DNA of 64,000 bases from an uncultured Pseudokineococcus sp. (GCF_947499845.1 NZ_CANMPM010000002.1:124001-188000), one strand, 5' to 3'; positions 18,001 to 25,871 are shown, counted from the first letter of the stretch. The notes: a model not told the origin generated them from the letters alone. Numbers and translations: made by a program.

Positions 18001-19108
18001 CGGCGGAGGCGACCGCTTGCGCGGCCAGCTGGGTGGCGCCCGACCCCGGGCCGGCCAGGACGCGCAGGGAGCGACCCGCGGCCAGGGCGTCGTGCGCGGC
18101 GGCCTGGCCCTCGTCCAGGTCGAGGACGCGCCAGCGCGCGACGTCGCCCCAGCCGGGCGCGGCCGGCGGCGGGCCGGCGGGCCGGTCGACGGCGGCCCCC
18201 GCCGTCACCGCGGCGAGCCCGGCGACGAGAGGGCCGACGCGCTCGTCGGGCCGCGCCGCCAGGTGCTCGGCGTCGGCGGCGAGCGGTCCCGCGAGCTCGG
18301 GGTAGACGCCCACGAGGGTCCGCTCCGCGAGCTCCAGGCCGGGGACGTCCGCCAGCTGCTCGCCGAGGGCGCGCAGGGCCCGGCGGTGGGGGTCCCCGCG
18401 GCCGTCCTCGAAGGGGGCGAGGACGGCGCCCGCGTCGAGGCCGTGCCCGCGGCGGGCGAGCGCGTCGACGAGCTCGGGGTTGACCCGCACCTCGGGCCGC
18501 AGGTCGAGCTCCTCGTCGAGGACGCCGGTGCCCCGGGGCTGCAGGACGAGGCGCTGCAGGAGGGCGGGGGCGTGGACCTCCGCCGCCGTCGCGCGACCGG
18601 CGGCGGGAGCCGACCAGCGCACCAGCCCGACGGCGAGCGCGCAGGCGGGGACGCCGTGCTGGTCGGCGACCTCCTGCGCCGACGCGCGCAGGGCGCGCAC
18701 CCGCTCGCGGGCACCCTCGTGGGAGCCCCGCTCGCGGAAGAGGCTGGACAGCCGGGTCGGGCGGCCGGCCCAGAAGGCGGCGAGGCCGGAGGGGTGCGCG
18801 CCGCCGAGGTCGAGCGGGGGCACGAGGACGTCCGCGGCGGTGCGGTCGTCCACGAGGACCCCTCGGCCGCCCGTGCGCGCCAGCGCGCGCGACCACGTGG
18901 CGACGACGTCCGCGACGGGCGCCCGCGGCGTCTCCGGCTCGGGCGGCGCCACGGGCCGGGCCGCGGCGGGCGGTGCCGGCGGCGCGGGCGCGGCGCCGGG
19001 GCGCTCGTCGGCGGGCTCCTCGGGCCGGGGGGCCGGCCCGCGGCGCAGCAGCGCGCGCAGGCGAGAGCCGTGCCGCGGGGACCGGGAGGCGCGGGTCGGG
19101 TCGGGCAC
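15020..19108 (-). CDS. superfamily-I helicase-like protein with degenerate ATPase motifs and C-terminal nuclease-like domain
   Basis: A 1362-aa protein with the layout of large actinobacterial DUF4011/AAA_12 helicases. After a Pro-rich N-terminus come a DUF4011-like region, the first RecA-like core at about residue 350 and a coiled linker. The second core carries TDVGRAQGCVRDVVVLSGAF and GRVPGAFGPL...GARRRLVVV, and a C-terminal segment RRQGWAVAHVASLG resembles a restriction-endonuclease fold. The Walker A loop reads GPGSGATQ (no Lys) and motif II reads LLDAHAAG in place of DE. ATP hydrolysis is therefore doubtful. The start is ATG. A small coupled gene follows. Confidence 0.75.
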   Translation of the reverse strand: MPDPTRASRSPRHGSRLRALLRRGPAPRPEEPADERPGAAPAPPAPPAAARPVAPPEPETPRAPVADVVATWSRALARTGGRGVLVDDRTAADVLVPPLDLGGAHPSGLAAFWAGRPTRLSSLFRERGSHEGARERVRALRASAQEVADQHGVPACALAVGLVRWSAPAAGRATAAEVHAPALLQRLVLQPRGTGVLDEELDLRPEVRVNPELVDALARRGHGLDAGAVLAPFEDGRGDPHRRALRALGEQLADVPGLELAERTLVGVYPELAGPLAADAEHLAARPDERVGPLVAGLAAVTAGAAVDRPAGPPPAAPGWGDVARWRVLDLDEGQAAAHDALAAGRSLRVLAGPGSGATQLAAQAVASAVGAGRRCLVVAPGTGEAHDVLARLAATGLGDLAGEPAARPGAPQPAGDAGDAGDVGAQEGAGPDAAAARLRAGARALDVPAGDGLDAGVLAGAHALVRLARAPRPPRSAVRLDADGVRATAAEGLGRVVGHAREAARLGAFRPELASSPWAGAALGSGEEARVARRRAEELAGTRLPRLAEHLDALGERTGLRRPATAAEVEQRLRLLVDVRGTLEDFSPGVYERPLGELVRALGQDATWRTRRTAQKVVAEVVRPGARPADLRTSLRRADAERRAWSAAAEDGGRPHVPHGIAEAQRALADVVAELDRLEPVLRGTRAGAGLRDADLSSLTGRLWAMADDDDARGDLPARVDVLVRLGELGLGGLVEDLRDRAAAHHHGGPRGADGRRGVDEDDAAAEAELVVRASALAEAGRRGVLDDLRPASAAAAREQLVAGTAARRRREAADLLATAGAVGAVDAASLLALPAVLGPAAQGAVDLVVLLDAHAAGVPEGALALARGAQVLVVGDPAGPPPSSAVVGAPAPEHPGEGAPTSLLAATAGLLEERSLGRSHRLPRQLGPVVAAVRAEALEPATGEPGAASGGTPSGSASTGVESTGSASPDGDPATGWDDAVPAPPGAWPVVLRRVDGRGRASAEGVVHSLDVEVDAVVETAVGHLREDPERSLAVVAVTRGHARRVADALRAAVAADAALAAAVARSARSDEPLVVTDVGRAQGCVRDVVVLSGAFAPTERGRVPGAFGPLDAAGGAAALADAVAGARRRLVVVTCLAAEDLAPDRLRTPGARALRALLVAVEDADERHRAAHPSADGPGTAPGSGAGGGAAEGPAGPSGVVDAAPPDVAPEDLLPPGDDAARALGAHARLAAPTGADADTGAGTGADDGGADPLVAALVERLGEAGAHVRAAERPGDPDLSVRLRDGRCAAVLPDVRPPGPETGPTAADPVRRVAEAAALRRQGWAVAHVASLGLLVDPAREVADVLAAARRPGAGAPR

Positions 19109-19170
19109 GCGCGCACGCTAGCCGAGCAGGGGCGCCCTCCCGTCGCCCCGGGCCGGGGCGGGGGCGGACG

Positions 19171-19209
19171 CACGAGCGCCCCGCGTCGGTCGGACGCGGG
19201 GCGCTCGTG
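19171..19209 (-). terminator. 17-bp perfect hairpin downstream of the Balon-like gene
   Basis: A perfect 17-bp stem with a 5-nt loop (GGTCG) lies between the leftward Balon-like gene (ends 19430) and the helicase gene. It is most likely the terminator of the former. Confidence 0.65.
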
Positions 19210-19244
19210 GGCTCCCCCCGGGCGGGAGGAGCAGGTGGTTGGAG

Positions 19245-19285
19245 GCAGTGCCCACCGCGCAGGGGGGGCCAGCGGTGGGCACTGC
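19245..19285. terminator. second hairpin, 14-bp perfect stem
   Basis: GCAGTGCCCACCGC and its exact complement are separated by 13 nt. The element stands 35 nt from the 17-bp hairpin in the same intergenic stretch (19109-19429), which holds no credible gene. It may be a second terminator or part of a small RNA. Confidence 0.5.
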
Positions 19286-19429
19286 AGGCGCAAGGATGGA
19301 CAGGCGCCGTTCAACCGTCAACTTCCTCGGCCGCGGACCGGCGTGTCGTCCCGAGGTGTCCGGGTTGCCGCCCGCCGTCCGAGGACCGACGCCCTCCCGA
19401 GGAGGCCGCCGGTCCCCCGGGCGGGGCGC

Positions 19430-20686
19430 TCAGACCCCGACGTCGCGCAGGCGCTCGCCGTCGCCCGTCATCGTCGGGGCGCCGCCGCCCGGCGTGCCCT
19501 GGTCCGACCAGCGCAGGAGGGCGCCGACGCCGTCGCCGAGCTCGAGCGGGTCGCTCTCGTCCTGGCGGGTGCCGGGCACGAGCACCAGGCCGGCCGCCCC
19601 GCCGACCGCCGCGCGCACGAGCGCGGCGTCGGCCCGGACCTCGACCGGCTCGGCCACGCCCATCTCGAGCAGGTCCTCGCGGCTCTGCGCCAGCTGCAGC
19701 GCCTCCGGGCCCACCCAGAGGGTCCACGTCGAGCTCGGGTCGTCGCGCAGGAGGACGTCCTGCACCTGGCCGCGCTGCAGCATCTGCACGACGGCGTCGA
19801 TCCCGTCGGCGCCGTCCGCGTCCTTGCCGCGGGCCTGGGAGTAGCTGTCGACGACCTCCTGCAGGCGCCGCTCCTGGACCCGCGCCAGCACCTCGCCGAG
19901 CGTGCGGGCGAAGTCCTCCGAGCGGATGCCGTCGGCGCGACCGCCGCCCTGGACGACCTCGGCGATGCCCGCGGCCGCGCCGCCGAGGCGCTCGCGGACG
20001 AGCGAGACGGCGTTGTCGTCGCCGGTGAGCACGACGACCTCGGGCTTGTACCGGCTCACGAGGTCGTCGACGTCCGAGGCGACCGCCGCGGCGTCGCGCT
20101 GCCAGGAGTCCTCGACGCGCCGCTCGTGCGTGTACTCGCCCGTGCCGCCGACCGGCACCTTGTGGAGCACGTCGTCGTCGGAGCCGGAGGTCTCGCGGGC
20201 CCGGACGTCGTCGACCGTCGAGCCGACGACGGCGTCGCCGCCCTCGGGACGGGCCGCCGTGACGCCGGAGCCCACGGCCACGGTGAGGTCGGCCCCGTCG
20301 TGGTCGGCGGCGACGAGCAGGTAGCGCGTCGAGCCGGCCGCCGCGCGCACCGCGGGCAGCACGTGCGCGACGGGCCCCCACGACGCCTCGTCCTGCGCCG
20401 GCGCGGCCGGCAGCACGAGGTCGAGCACGACGCCGCCGGCGCCCGCCACGACCGTGCGGCCCGAGCCGTCGCCCGCGTCGTGGCGCCCGCTGGGCGCCGT
20501 GGCGCGCTCGGCGAGCAGGTCGAGGACGTCCTCGGGCGCGCCCTGCTCCTCCAGGCGGCGGCGCAGCTCGCGCCACCGCAGGTCCACCTCGTGCTCGCCC
20601 GAGGCGTCGGTGCGCGAGACGTCGAGCGTCACGCTGGCGAGGGGCCCCTCGGCCTCGAACGCCGGTGCCAGCCACTGCAGGTCCAT
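19430..20686 (-). CDS. baeRF/Rv2629-type eRF1-like protein (Balon-like ribosome factor)
   Basis: A 418-aa protein of the bacterial archaeo-eukaryotic release-factor-like family (baeRF2), to which mycobacterial Rv2629 and the hibernation factor Balon belong. Seen: the N-terminal LxPAFEAEGPLASVTLDVSR opening, HKVPVGGTGEYTHERRVEDS in the middle, RYKPEVVVLTGDDNAVSLVRE in the central domain, and a C-terminal domain with VVQMLQRGQVQDVLL and AALVRAAVGGAAGLVLVPG. Balon binds the ribosomal A site during stress together with EF-Tu; that role is transferred by family, not proven. The gene is monocistronic and ends at two strong hairpins. Confidence 0.82.
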   Translation of the reverse strand: MDLQWLAPAFEAEGPLASVTLDVSRTDASGEHEVDLRWRELRRRLEEQGAPEDVLDLLAERATAPSGRHDAGDGSGRTVVAGAGGVVLDLVLPAAPAQDEASWGPVAHVLPAVRAAAGSTRYLLVAADHDGADLTVAVGSGVTAARPEGGDAVVGSTVDDVRARETSGSDDDVLHKVPVGGTGEYTHERRVEDSWQRDAAAVASDVDDLVSRYKPEVVVLTGDDNAVSLVRERLGGAAAGIAEVVQGGGRADGIRSEDFARTLGEVLARVQERRLQEVVDSYSQARGKDADGADGIDAVVQMLQRGQVQDVLLRDDPSSTWTLWVGPEALQLAQSREDLLEMGVAEPVEVRADAALVRAAVGGAAGLVLVPGTRQDESDPLELGDGVGALLRWSDQGTPGGGAPTMTGDGERLRDVGV

Positions 20687-20893
20687 CGGTCCTCCTCGGT
20701 CTCGTCCGCGTCGCGGGCCTCCGCGGCCGGAGGTCGGCCCTCCGCCGCGGCGCGCCCGCGGCCCCTGGCCGCGGCGCCGCCCGCGCTCGTCTCCACCCTG
20801 GCCGCTCCGCCGCGGGCGTGCGACCCGGCGCCGGTCCCCTCCCGCGCCCCGGCGCCCTCCCCTCGGCTCCCGCTACGCTCGTCGGCGCCCCGG

Positions 20894-20966
20894 GCCCCCG
20901 TAGCTCAGGGGATAGAGCAACGGTTTCCTAAACCGTGTGTCGGAGGTTCGAATCCTCTCGGGGGCA
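20894..20966 (+). tRNA. tRNA-Arg(CCT)
   Basis: A 73-nt cloverleaf: acceptor GCCCCCG/CGGGGGC with discriminator A, D arm GCTCAGGGGATAGAGC, anticodon arm ACGGT-TTCCTAA-ACCGT giving anticodon CCT for AGG codons, T arm GAGGTTCGAATCCTC. CCA is not encoded. No integrase or repeated tRNA end was seen nearby, so it is not marked as an attachment site. Confidence 0.97.
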
Positions 20967-21011
20967 CCCTCCTCCGGCGCCGGGCGACCGCCTCGGCGCC
21001 CGCCCGCCGCC

Positions 21012-21089
21012 CGTCGGCACCGCCCGCTCCCACCACCCGTCGGCACCGCCCGCCCCAGCCACCCGTCGGCACCGCCCGCCCCAGCCACC
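21012..21089. repeat. 26-nt tandem repeat, three copies
   Basis: Three consecutive copies of a 26-nt unit (CCGTCGGCACCGCCCG plus CYCCMRCCAC) fill the gap between tRNA-Arg and the aldo/keto reductase gene. The length is not a multiple of three and no gene crosses it. Confidence 0.75.
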
Positions 21090-21098
21090 CCGGGGGGC

Positions 21099-21104
21099 TA
21101 CCGT
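21099..21104 (+). promoter_or_regulatory. -10 hexamer of the aldo/keto reductase gene
   Basis: TACCGT, 7 nt before the ATG at 21112; leaderless type. Confidence 0.45.
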
Positions 21105-21111
21105 CCCCGCC

Positions 21112-22104
21112 ATGGAGAGCAGGCGCCTCGGGCGCACGGGCAGGGACGTCGGCGTCGTCGGGCTCGGGACGTGGCAGCTGGGCGGGGACTGGGGCGAGGT
21201 GCGCGACGACGAGGCGCTCGCCCTCCTGCGCACCGCCGTGGACGAGGGCGTCACGCTCCTCGACACCGCCGACGTCTACGGCGACGGCCGCAGCGAGCAG
21301 CTCATCGGGCGCTTCCTCGCCGACCTGCCCGAGGGCGACCGCCCGCTCGTCGCCACGAAGGCGGGACGCCGCGCCGACCCCCACGAGCCGGGCCAGTACA
21401 CCGCCGACAACCTCCGGGCGTGGACCGACCGGAGCCGCGCGAACCTCGGCGTCGAGCGCCTCGACCTCGTCCAGCTGCACTGCCCGCCCACGGCCGTCTT
21501 CTCCGACGACGCCGTGTTCGAGGCCCTCGACGCGCTCGTCGACGAGGGCCTCGTGGCGGCCTACGGCGTCTCCGTCGAGACCGTGGACGAGGCGATGACG
21601 GCGCTCGCCCGACCGCACCTCGCGAGCCTGCAGATCATCCTCAACGCCTTCCGCCGCAAGCCGCTCGAGCGGGTGCTGCCCGCGGCGGCGGAGGCCGGCG
21701 TCGGGGTCCTGGCCCGCGTCCCGCTCGCCAGCGGACTGCTCACCGGGAAGTACGACGAGACCACCACCTTCGCCGAGACCGACCACCGGTCCTACAACCG
21801 CGACGGAGCGGCCTTCGACATCGGCGAGACGTTCTCCGGCGTGCCGTACGAGCTCGGCCTGCGGGCCGCGGCGGAGGTCGGCGAGGTGGCCGCGACGCGC
21901 GGCGTCCCGACGGCGGCCCTCGCCCTGCGCTGGGTGCTCGACCAGCCCGGCGTCACGTGCGCCATCCCGGGCGCCCGCACCCCCGAGCAGGCACGGTCCA
22001 ACGCCGCGGCGGCGGAGCTCGACCCGCTGACCGACGACGAGCTCGCCGCCCTCGAGCGGGTCTACGACACCCACCTGCGCGAGGTCGTCCACCACCGCTG
22101 GTGA
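21112..22104 (+). CDS. aldo/keto reductase (YajO/AKR11-13-like)
   Basis: A 330-aa AKR of the longer subgroup. Motifs: RRLGRTGRDVGVVGLGTWQ, LLDTADVYGDGRSEQ with catalytic Asp and Tyr, VATKAG with Lys, LVQLHCPP with His, and AIPGARTPEQARSNAAA for the NADP(H) phosphate. It reduces aldehydes or ketones of unknown identity. The ATG lies 7 nt from TACCGT (21099-21104), suggesting a leaderless message. It is transcribed alone. Confidence 0.93.
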   Translation: MESRRLGRTGRDVGVVGLGTWQLGGDWGEVRDDEALALLRTAVDEGVTLLDTADVYGDGRSEQLIGRFLADLPEGDRPLVATKAGRRADPHEPGQYTADNLRAWTDRSRANLGVERLDLVQLHCPPTAVFSDDAVFEALDALVDEGLVAAYGVSVETVDEAMTALARPHLASLQIILNAFRRKPLERVLPAAAEAGVGVLARVPLASGLLTGKYDETTTFAETDHRSYNRDGAAFDIGETFSGVPYELGLRAAAEVGEVAATRGVPTAALALRWVLDQPGVTCAIPGARTPEQARSNAAAAELDPLTDDELAALERVYDTHLREVVHHRW

Positions 22105-22232
22105 GCGGCCGGGGCCGCCCCGCCGCTCGCCCTGCCGCTCGCCCTGCCGGGCGGCCCCGGCAGGACGCGCAGGACGGACCCGGCAGGACGACCCGACAGG
22201 ACAGGCCGCCGCTCGGCGCGCACGGTGGACGC

Positions 22233-22535
22233 ATGGCGAACACCCAGCCCGACCGGCCCGGCGGACGGCGACCGTCCGCCCCGCCCGCGCGCGGGGACGG
22301 CGAGCCCCTCGAGCCGCGCTACGGCATCGGCGGGTCGGCCCCCGCGCGCAGCGCGCTCACGCTCCGGGCGGTGCTGGCCGCGCTCGGCCTCGTCGTCTGC
22401 GCCGGCGGCGCCGCATGGGCGGGCGTGGTCGGCGCGCCGGCGTGGCTCGTCGTCGTCCTCGTGCTCCTCGCCGTCGTCGCGGTGGTGGACCTCGTCGTCA
22501 TCGGGCGTCGCAAGGCGCGCGGCGAGCCGGGGTAG
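22233..22535 (+). CDS. small two-helix membrane protein, DUF6343-like
   Basis: A 100-aa protein. The first 35 residues are polar (Pro/Arg/Gly-rich); ARSALTLRAVLAALGLVVCAGGAAW begins the first membrane helix, and AWLVVVLVLLAVVAVVDLVVI is the second, ending in a basic RRKARGEPG tail inside the cell. The pattern, with an ARSALxLR motif before the first helix, resembles the DUF6343 family of actinobacteria; function unknown. It sits 128 nt after the aldo/keto reductase. Confidence 0.7.
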   Translation: MANTQPDRPGGRRPSAPPARGDGEPLEPRYGIGGSAPARSALTLRAVLAALGLVVCAGGAAWAGVVGAPAWLVVVLVLLAVVAVVDLVVIGRRKARGEPG

Positions 22536-22621
22536 GCCGCCCCCCACCCGGCTGCCCCGACCGACCGCCCCGACCGAGCGCTGACGCCCGGGCGCCTCCT
22601 CGGGTGCCCGGGGCCACGACC

Positions 22622-22627
22622 TAGGGT
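22622..22627 (+). promoter_or_regulatory. -10 hexamer of the MFS gene (leaderless type)
   Basis: TAGGGT is 6 nt before the GTG at 22634 and lies inside the short palindrome CGACCTAGGGTCG. Confidence 0.5.
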
Positions 22628-22633
22628 CGGCGC

Positions 22634-23872
22634 GTGGCCCTCCGCGGCGTGCTCCTCGACACGACCCCCCTGCGCGTCCCCGCCTACCGGCGTCTGCTCA
22701 CCTCCAGCGCCGTCTCGGCGGTCGGCAGCCAGCTGACGGCGGTGGCCGTCCCCGTCGAGGTCTTCCGCATCACCGGCTCCTCCACATGGGTGGGGGTCGC
22801 CTCGGCCGCCGGGCTCGTGCCGCTCGTCGTGTTCTCCCTGTGGGGCGGCAGCGTCGCCGACGTCGTCGACCGGCGGAGCCTCATGGCCGTCAGCGTCGCC
22901 GGCATCGCGGCGTCCTCGGCCCTGCTGGCGCTGCACGCCGTGCTGGGGGTCGAGTCGCTGGCCGTGCTCCTCGGGCTGGTCGTCGTCCAGCAGGCCTTCT
23001 TCGGCCTGTACGCGCCCGCCCGCGGCGCCGCCGTGCCGCGCCTCGTCCCGGCGCGGCAGCTGCCCGCGGCGATGGCGCTCTCGACCACCGTCTTCGGGGT
23101 CGGCGCCGTCGCCGGGCCGCTGCTCGCGGGCGCCCTCATCCCCCTCGTCGGGCTCCCGCTGCTGTACCTCGTCGACGCGCTCGGCCTGCTCGCCGCCCTC
23201 GCCCTCGTCCTGCGCCTGCCGGCGATGCCCGTGACGGGAGAGCCGGGCCGTCGCGCCGGCGCCGGCAGCGTCCTGGCCGGGCTGCGCTACATCGGCACCC
23301 GGCAGGTGCTCCTCGTGTCCTTCCTGGCGGACGTGCTCGCGATGGTGCTGGGCATGCCGCGGGCGCTGTTCCCCGTGATGGCCCACGAGGTCTACGGCGG
23401 TCCCGCCGACGGCGGCCTCGCGCTCGGCGTCCTCTACGCCGCCATCCCCGTCGGCTCGCTGCTCGGCGGCCTCTTCTCGGGCCGGGTCGTGCGGATGCGC
23501 CGCCACGGCGCCCTCGTGCTGGCCAGCGTGGCGCTGTGGGGCGCGGCCGTCGCCGCCGTCGGCCTGACGACGTCGCTGTGGGTGGCCGCCGTCCTCCTCG
23601 CCGTCGCGGGCGCCGCCGACCTCGGCAGCATGGTCTTCCGCGGCGCCATCCTGCAGACCGCCGCGACCGACGAGATGCGCGGGCGCCTGCAGGGCGTCTT
23701 CACCGTCGTCGTCGTCGGCGGCCCCCGACTGGCGGACCTGCTCCACGGCGCCGCCGGGGACCTCCTCGGCGCCCGGGCCGCGATCGGCCTCGGCGGCCTC
23801 CTCGTGGTCGTGGCCACCGGCGTGCTCGCGCTGCGCGCCCGGCAGTTCCGCCGCTACACCGCCCCCGCCTGA
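22634..23872 (+). CDS. major facilitator superfamily exporter (EntS/MFS_3-like)
   Basis: A 412-aa, 12-helix transporter. The N-terminus YRRLLTSSAVSAVGSQLTAVAVPVEVF is typical of the enterobactin-exporter/macrolide-efflux branch, and GGSVADVVDRRSLM is the loop 2-3 signature. GMPRALFPVMA and GALLGGLFSG-like segments start the second half. The exported compound is unknown; a siderophore or antibiotic is plausible but there is no neighbouring biosynthesis gene. The GTG start is backed by a -10 hexamer 6 nt away. Confidence 0.9.
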   Translation: MALRGVLLDTTPLRVPAYRRLLTSSAVSAVGSQLTAVAVPVEVFRITGSSTWVGVASAAGLVPLVVFSLWGGSVADVVDRRSLMAVSVAGIAASSALLALHAVLGVESLAVLLGLVVVQQAFFGLYAPARGAAVPRLVPARQLPAAMALSTTVFGVGAVAGPLLAGALIPLVGLPLLYLVDALGLLAALALVLRLPAMPVTGEPGRRAGAGSVLAGLRYIGTRQVLLVSFLADVLAMVLGMPRALFPVMAHEVYGGPADGGLALGVLYAAIPVGSLLGGLFSGRVVRMRRHGALVLASVALWGAAVAAVGLTTSLWVAAVLLAVAGAADLGSMVFRGAILQTAATDEMRGRLQGVFTVVVVGGPRLADLLHGAAGDLLGARAAIGLGGLLVVVATGVLALRARQFRRYTAPA

Positions 23873-23908
23873 CGGCGCCCACCCGCGCGAGGCGGGACGC
23901 GGTAGACG

Positions 23909-23958
23909 GCAGCGGTGGACCCACGACGCCGTCCGGCGCGCCGTGGGTCCACCGCTGC
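23909..23958. terminator. 17-bp perfect hairpin between convergent genes
   Basis: GCAGCGGTGGACCCACG and its exact complement are separated by a 16-nt, itself foldable loop. It serves as a bidirectional terminator for the MFS gene and the leftward GST gene. Confidence 0.75.
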
Positions 23959-23977
23959 GACCGCTCCCGGTCGGGTG

Positions 23978-25060
23978 TCAGCCCAGCGGCGTGTGCGCCG
24001 GGTCGACGCGCTCGCCCTCGGGCACCGGCCCGGGCGGGGTCCCGTCGCCGAAGGGGCTGCCGCCGAGCTGCTCGCGGCCGTGCGGCGTGAGCCAGCCGGA
24101 CAGGTCCGGACCCTTCGGCACGACGCCCGTGGGGTTGATGTCCTCGTGGACGACGTAGTAGTGCGCCTTGATGTGCGCGAAGTCGGTGGTGTCGCCGAAG
24201 CCCGGCGTCTGGAAGAGGTCGCGGGCGTAGGCCCACAGCACCGGCATCTCGCTGAGCTTGCTGCGGTTGCACTTGAAGTGGCCGTGGTAGACGGCGTCGA
24301 ACCGCACCAGGGTCGTGTACAGCCGCACGTCGGCCTCGGTGATCGTGTCGCCCATGAGGTAGCGGCGGTCGGCCAGCCGCTCCTCGAGCCAGTCGAGCGC
24401 CGTGAACAGGCGGTCGTAGGCCTTCTCGTAGGGCTCCTGCGAGCCGGCGAAGCCGCAGCGGTACACGCCGTTGTTGACCTCGGTGTAGATCCGCTGCATC
24501 ACCTCGTCCATCTCCGCGCGCAGCGCCTCGGGGTAGAGGTCGGGCGCGCCGTCGCGGTGGTGCTCCCCCCACTCGAGGGACAGGTCGAGGGTGATCTGCG
24601 GGAAGTCGTTCGTGACGACCTGCCCGGTGCTCTCCTCGACGAGCGCGGGCACGGTGATGCCCTTGGGGTAGTCGGGGAAGCGGGCGAAGTAGGCCTGCTG
24701 GAGGCGCTCGTAGCCCAGGACCGGGTCGACGCCGCCCGGGTCGAGGTCGAAGGTCCAGCTGCGCTTGTCGTGCGTCGGGCCGGCGATGCCCTGGGAGATG
24801 ACGCCCTCCAGGCCGAGCAGCCGCCGCACGATGATCGAGCGGTGCGCCCAGGGGCACGCGCGCGCGGCGACCAGCCGGTAGCGGCCCGGCTCGACGGGGT
24901 AGCCGTCGCGCCCGTCGCGGGTGATGCGCGTCTCGATGTAGGCGGTGTCGCGCTCGAACTCCTGGCCCGCCGTGACGTAGGCGCCCTTCGTGCTCTGCTC
25001 GTCGGCGCCCGTCCCGTCGGTGCCGCGGTCGCTCGTCGTGGTGTCGCTGGTCGTCGTCAT
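23978..25060 (-). CDS. glutathionyl-hydroquinone reductase-like GST (Xi class, ECM4/YqjG)
   Basis: A 360-aa protein of the Xi-class glutathione transferases, which remove thiol adducts from hydroquinones. The active-site segment AARACPWAHRSII holds the catalytic Cys; downstream are DLDPGGVDPVLGYERLQQAYF, VPALVEE, and WLTPHGR at the C-terminus. Actinobacteria such as this generally use mycothiol, so the physiological thiol may not be glutathione. The ATG has an upstream GGAGGGCGAGCC-type ribosome-binding site. Confidence 0.92.
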   Translation of the reverse strand: MTTTSDTTTSDRGTDGTGADEQSTKGAYVTAGQEFERDTAYIETRITRDGRDGYPVEPGRYRLVAARACPWAHRSIIVRRLLGLEGVISQGIAGPTHDKRSWTFDLDPGGVDPVLGYERLQQAYFARFPDYPKGITVPALVEESTGQVVTNDFPQITLDLSLEWGEHHRDGAPDLYPEALRAEMDEVMQRIYTEVNNGVYRCGFAGSQEPYEKAYDRLFTALDWLEERLADRRYLMGDTITEADVRLYTTLVRFDAVYHGHFKCNRSKLSEMPVLWAYARDLFQTPGFGDTTDFAHIKAHYYVVHEDINPTGVVPKGPDLSGWLTPHGREQLGGSPFGDGTPPGPVPEGERVDPAHTPLG

Positions 25061-25154
25061 GGCTCGCCCTCCGCTCCGGCGGTCGCCGCTGCTGGACGAC
25101 CCGCCGTGGCGTTCACGCGTTCAACCAGTATGCCCGTCCGCGGGGCGCCCGCGC

Positions 25155-25859
25155 TCAGCGTGACCCGAACGCCGAGGAGGGCAGGTCCTTCTCGTCCTCG
25201 ACGACGGCGCGCAGCACGCGGTCGGCGACGGCCTGCGGCTCCAGCCCCGTGGGCAGCTTCGGCGCCTCCCCCGCCACGGGCCGGGTCGCGAGGCCCGTCT
25301 CCGTGTGGGGCGGCCGGACGTCGAGCACGCGCACCCGGTCGCGCCGCAGCTCCTTGGCCACGGCGGCGTCGAAGGCCGTGAGCGCCGCCTTGGCCGCCGA
25401 GTAGGCCGCCATCCCCGCCACCGGCTGCTCGGCGACGACGGCGCTGAGCATCACGGCGACGGAGCCGCCGCGCTCGGAGGCCGAGGCGCGCAGGTGCGGC
25501 AGGGCGGCGCGCAGCAGCCGCACGGGGGCGAGGTAGTGCAGCAGCAGGAGCTCGTCGACGAGGTCGTCGTCGACCTCCGCCGCCGGGCCGAAGGCCACGA
25601 CGCCGGCCGCGTGCACGAGGACGTCGAGGCCGCCGAGCGCGTCGACGGCCGCCCCGACGAGCGCCTCGGGCGCCCCCGGCTGCCGCAGGTCGGCGGGCAG
25701 GCGGGCCGCGGCGTCCACGTCCAGCGCCCGCAGTCGCTCCTCGTCCCGCGCCGAGAGGGCCACGGCGGCCCCCCGCTCCGCCATCCCCGCCGCGAGGAGG
25801 GAGCCGAGGCCCCCGCTCGCGCCCGTCACCAGCACGCGCGCGCCGTCCAGGTCCGTCAT
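25155..25859 (-). CDS. short-chain dehydrogenase/reductase (SDR)
   Basis: A 234-aa NAD(P)-dependent oxidoreductase. VLVTGASGGLGSLLAAGMAERG is the TGxxxGxG cofactor loop, HAAGVV the NNAG-like motif, and the active site is S (LSAVVAEQ) with YSAAK supplying Tyr and Lys. The substrate is unknown. The ATG is 6 nt from TACCGT (25866-25871). It is followed at its 3' end by the GST gene, 94 nt away. Confidence 0.93.
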   Translation of the reverse strand: MTDLDGARVLVTGASGGLGSLLAAGMAERGAAVALSARDEERLRALDVDAAARLPADLRQPGAPEALVGAAVDALGGLDVLVHAAGVVAFGPAAEVDDDLVDELLLLHYLAPVRLLRAALPHLRASASERGGSVAVMLSAVVAEQPVAGMAAYSAAKAALTAFDAAVAKELRRDRVRVLDVRPPHTETGLATRPVAGEAPKLPTGLEPQAVADRVLRAVVEDEKDLPSSAFGSR

Positions 25860-25865
25860 GCGCGC

Positions 25866-25871
25866 ACGGTA
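25866..25871 (-). promoter_or_regulatory. -10 hexamer of the SDR gene (leaderless type)
   Basis: TACCGT on the coding strand, 6 nt from the ATG at 25859. Confidence 0.45.

Noticed and set aside
20894-21089. tRNA-Arg plus 26-nt repeats as an attachment site of an integrated element
   Set aside because: No integrase, no repeated tRNA 3' end and ordinary metabolic genes on both sides.
14528-21598. A very long plus-strand open frame (over 2300 codons) and similar long frames at 9776-14404 and 400-3201
   Set aside because: They run antisense to well-supported genes, have no family motifs, and are explained by lack of stop codons in GC-rich DNA.
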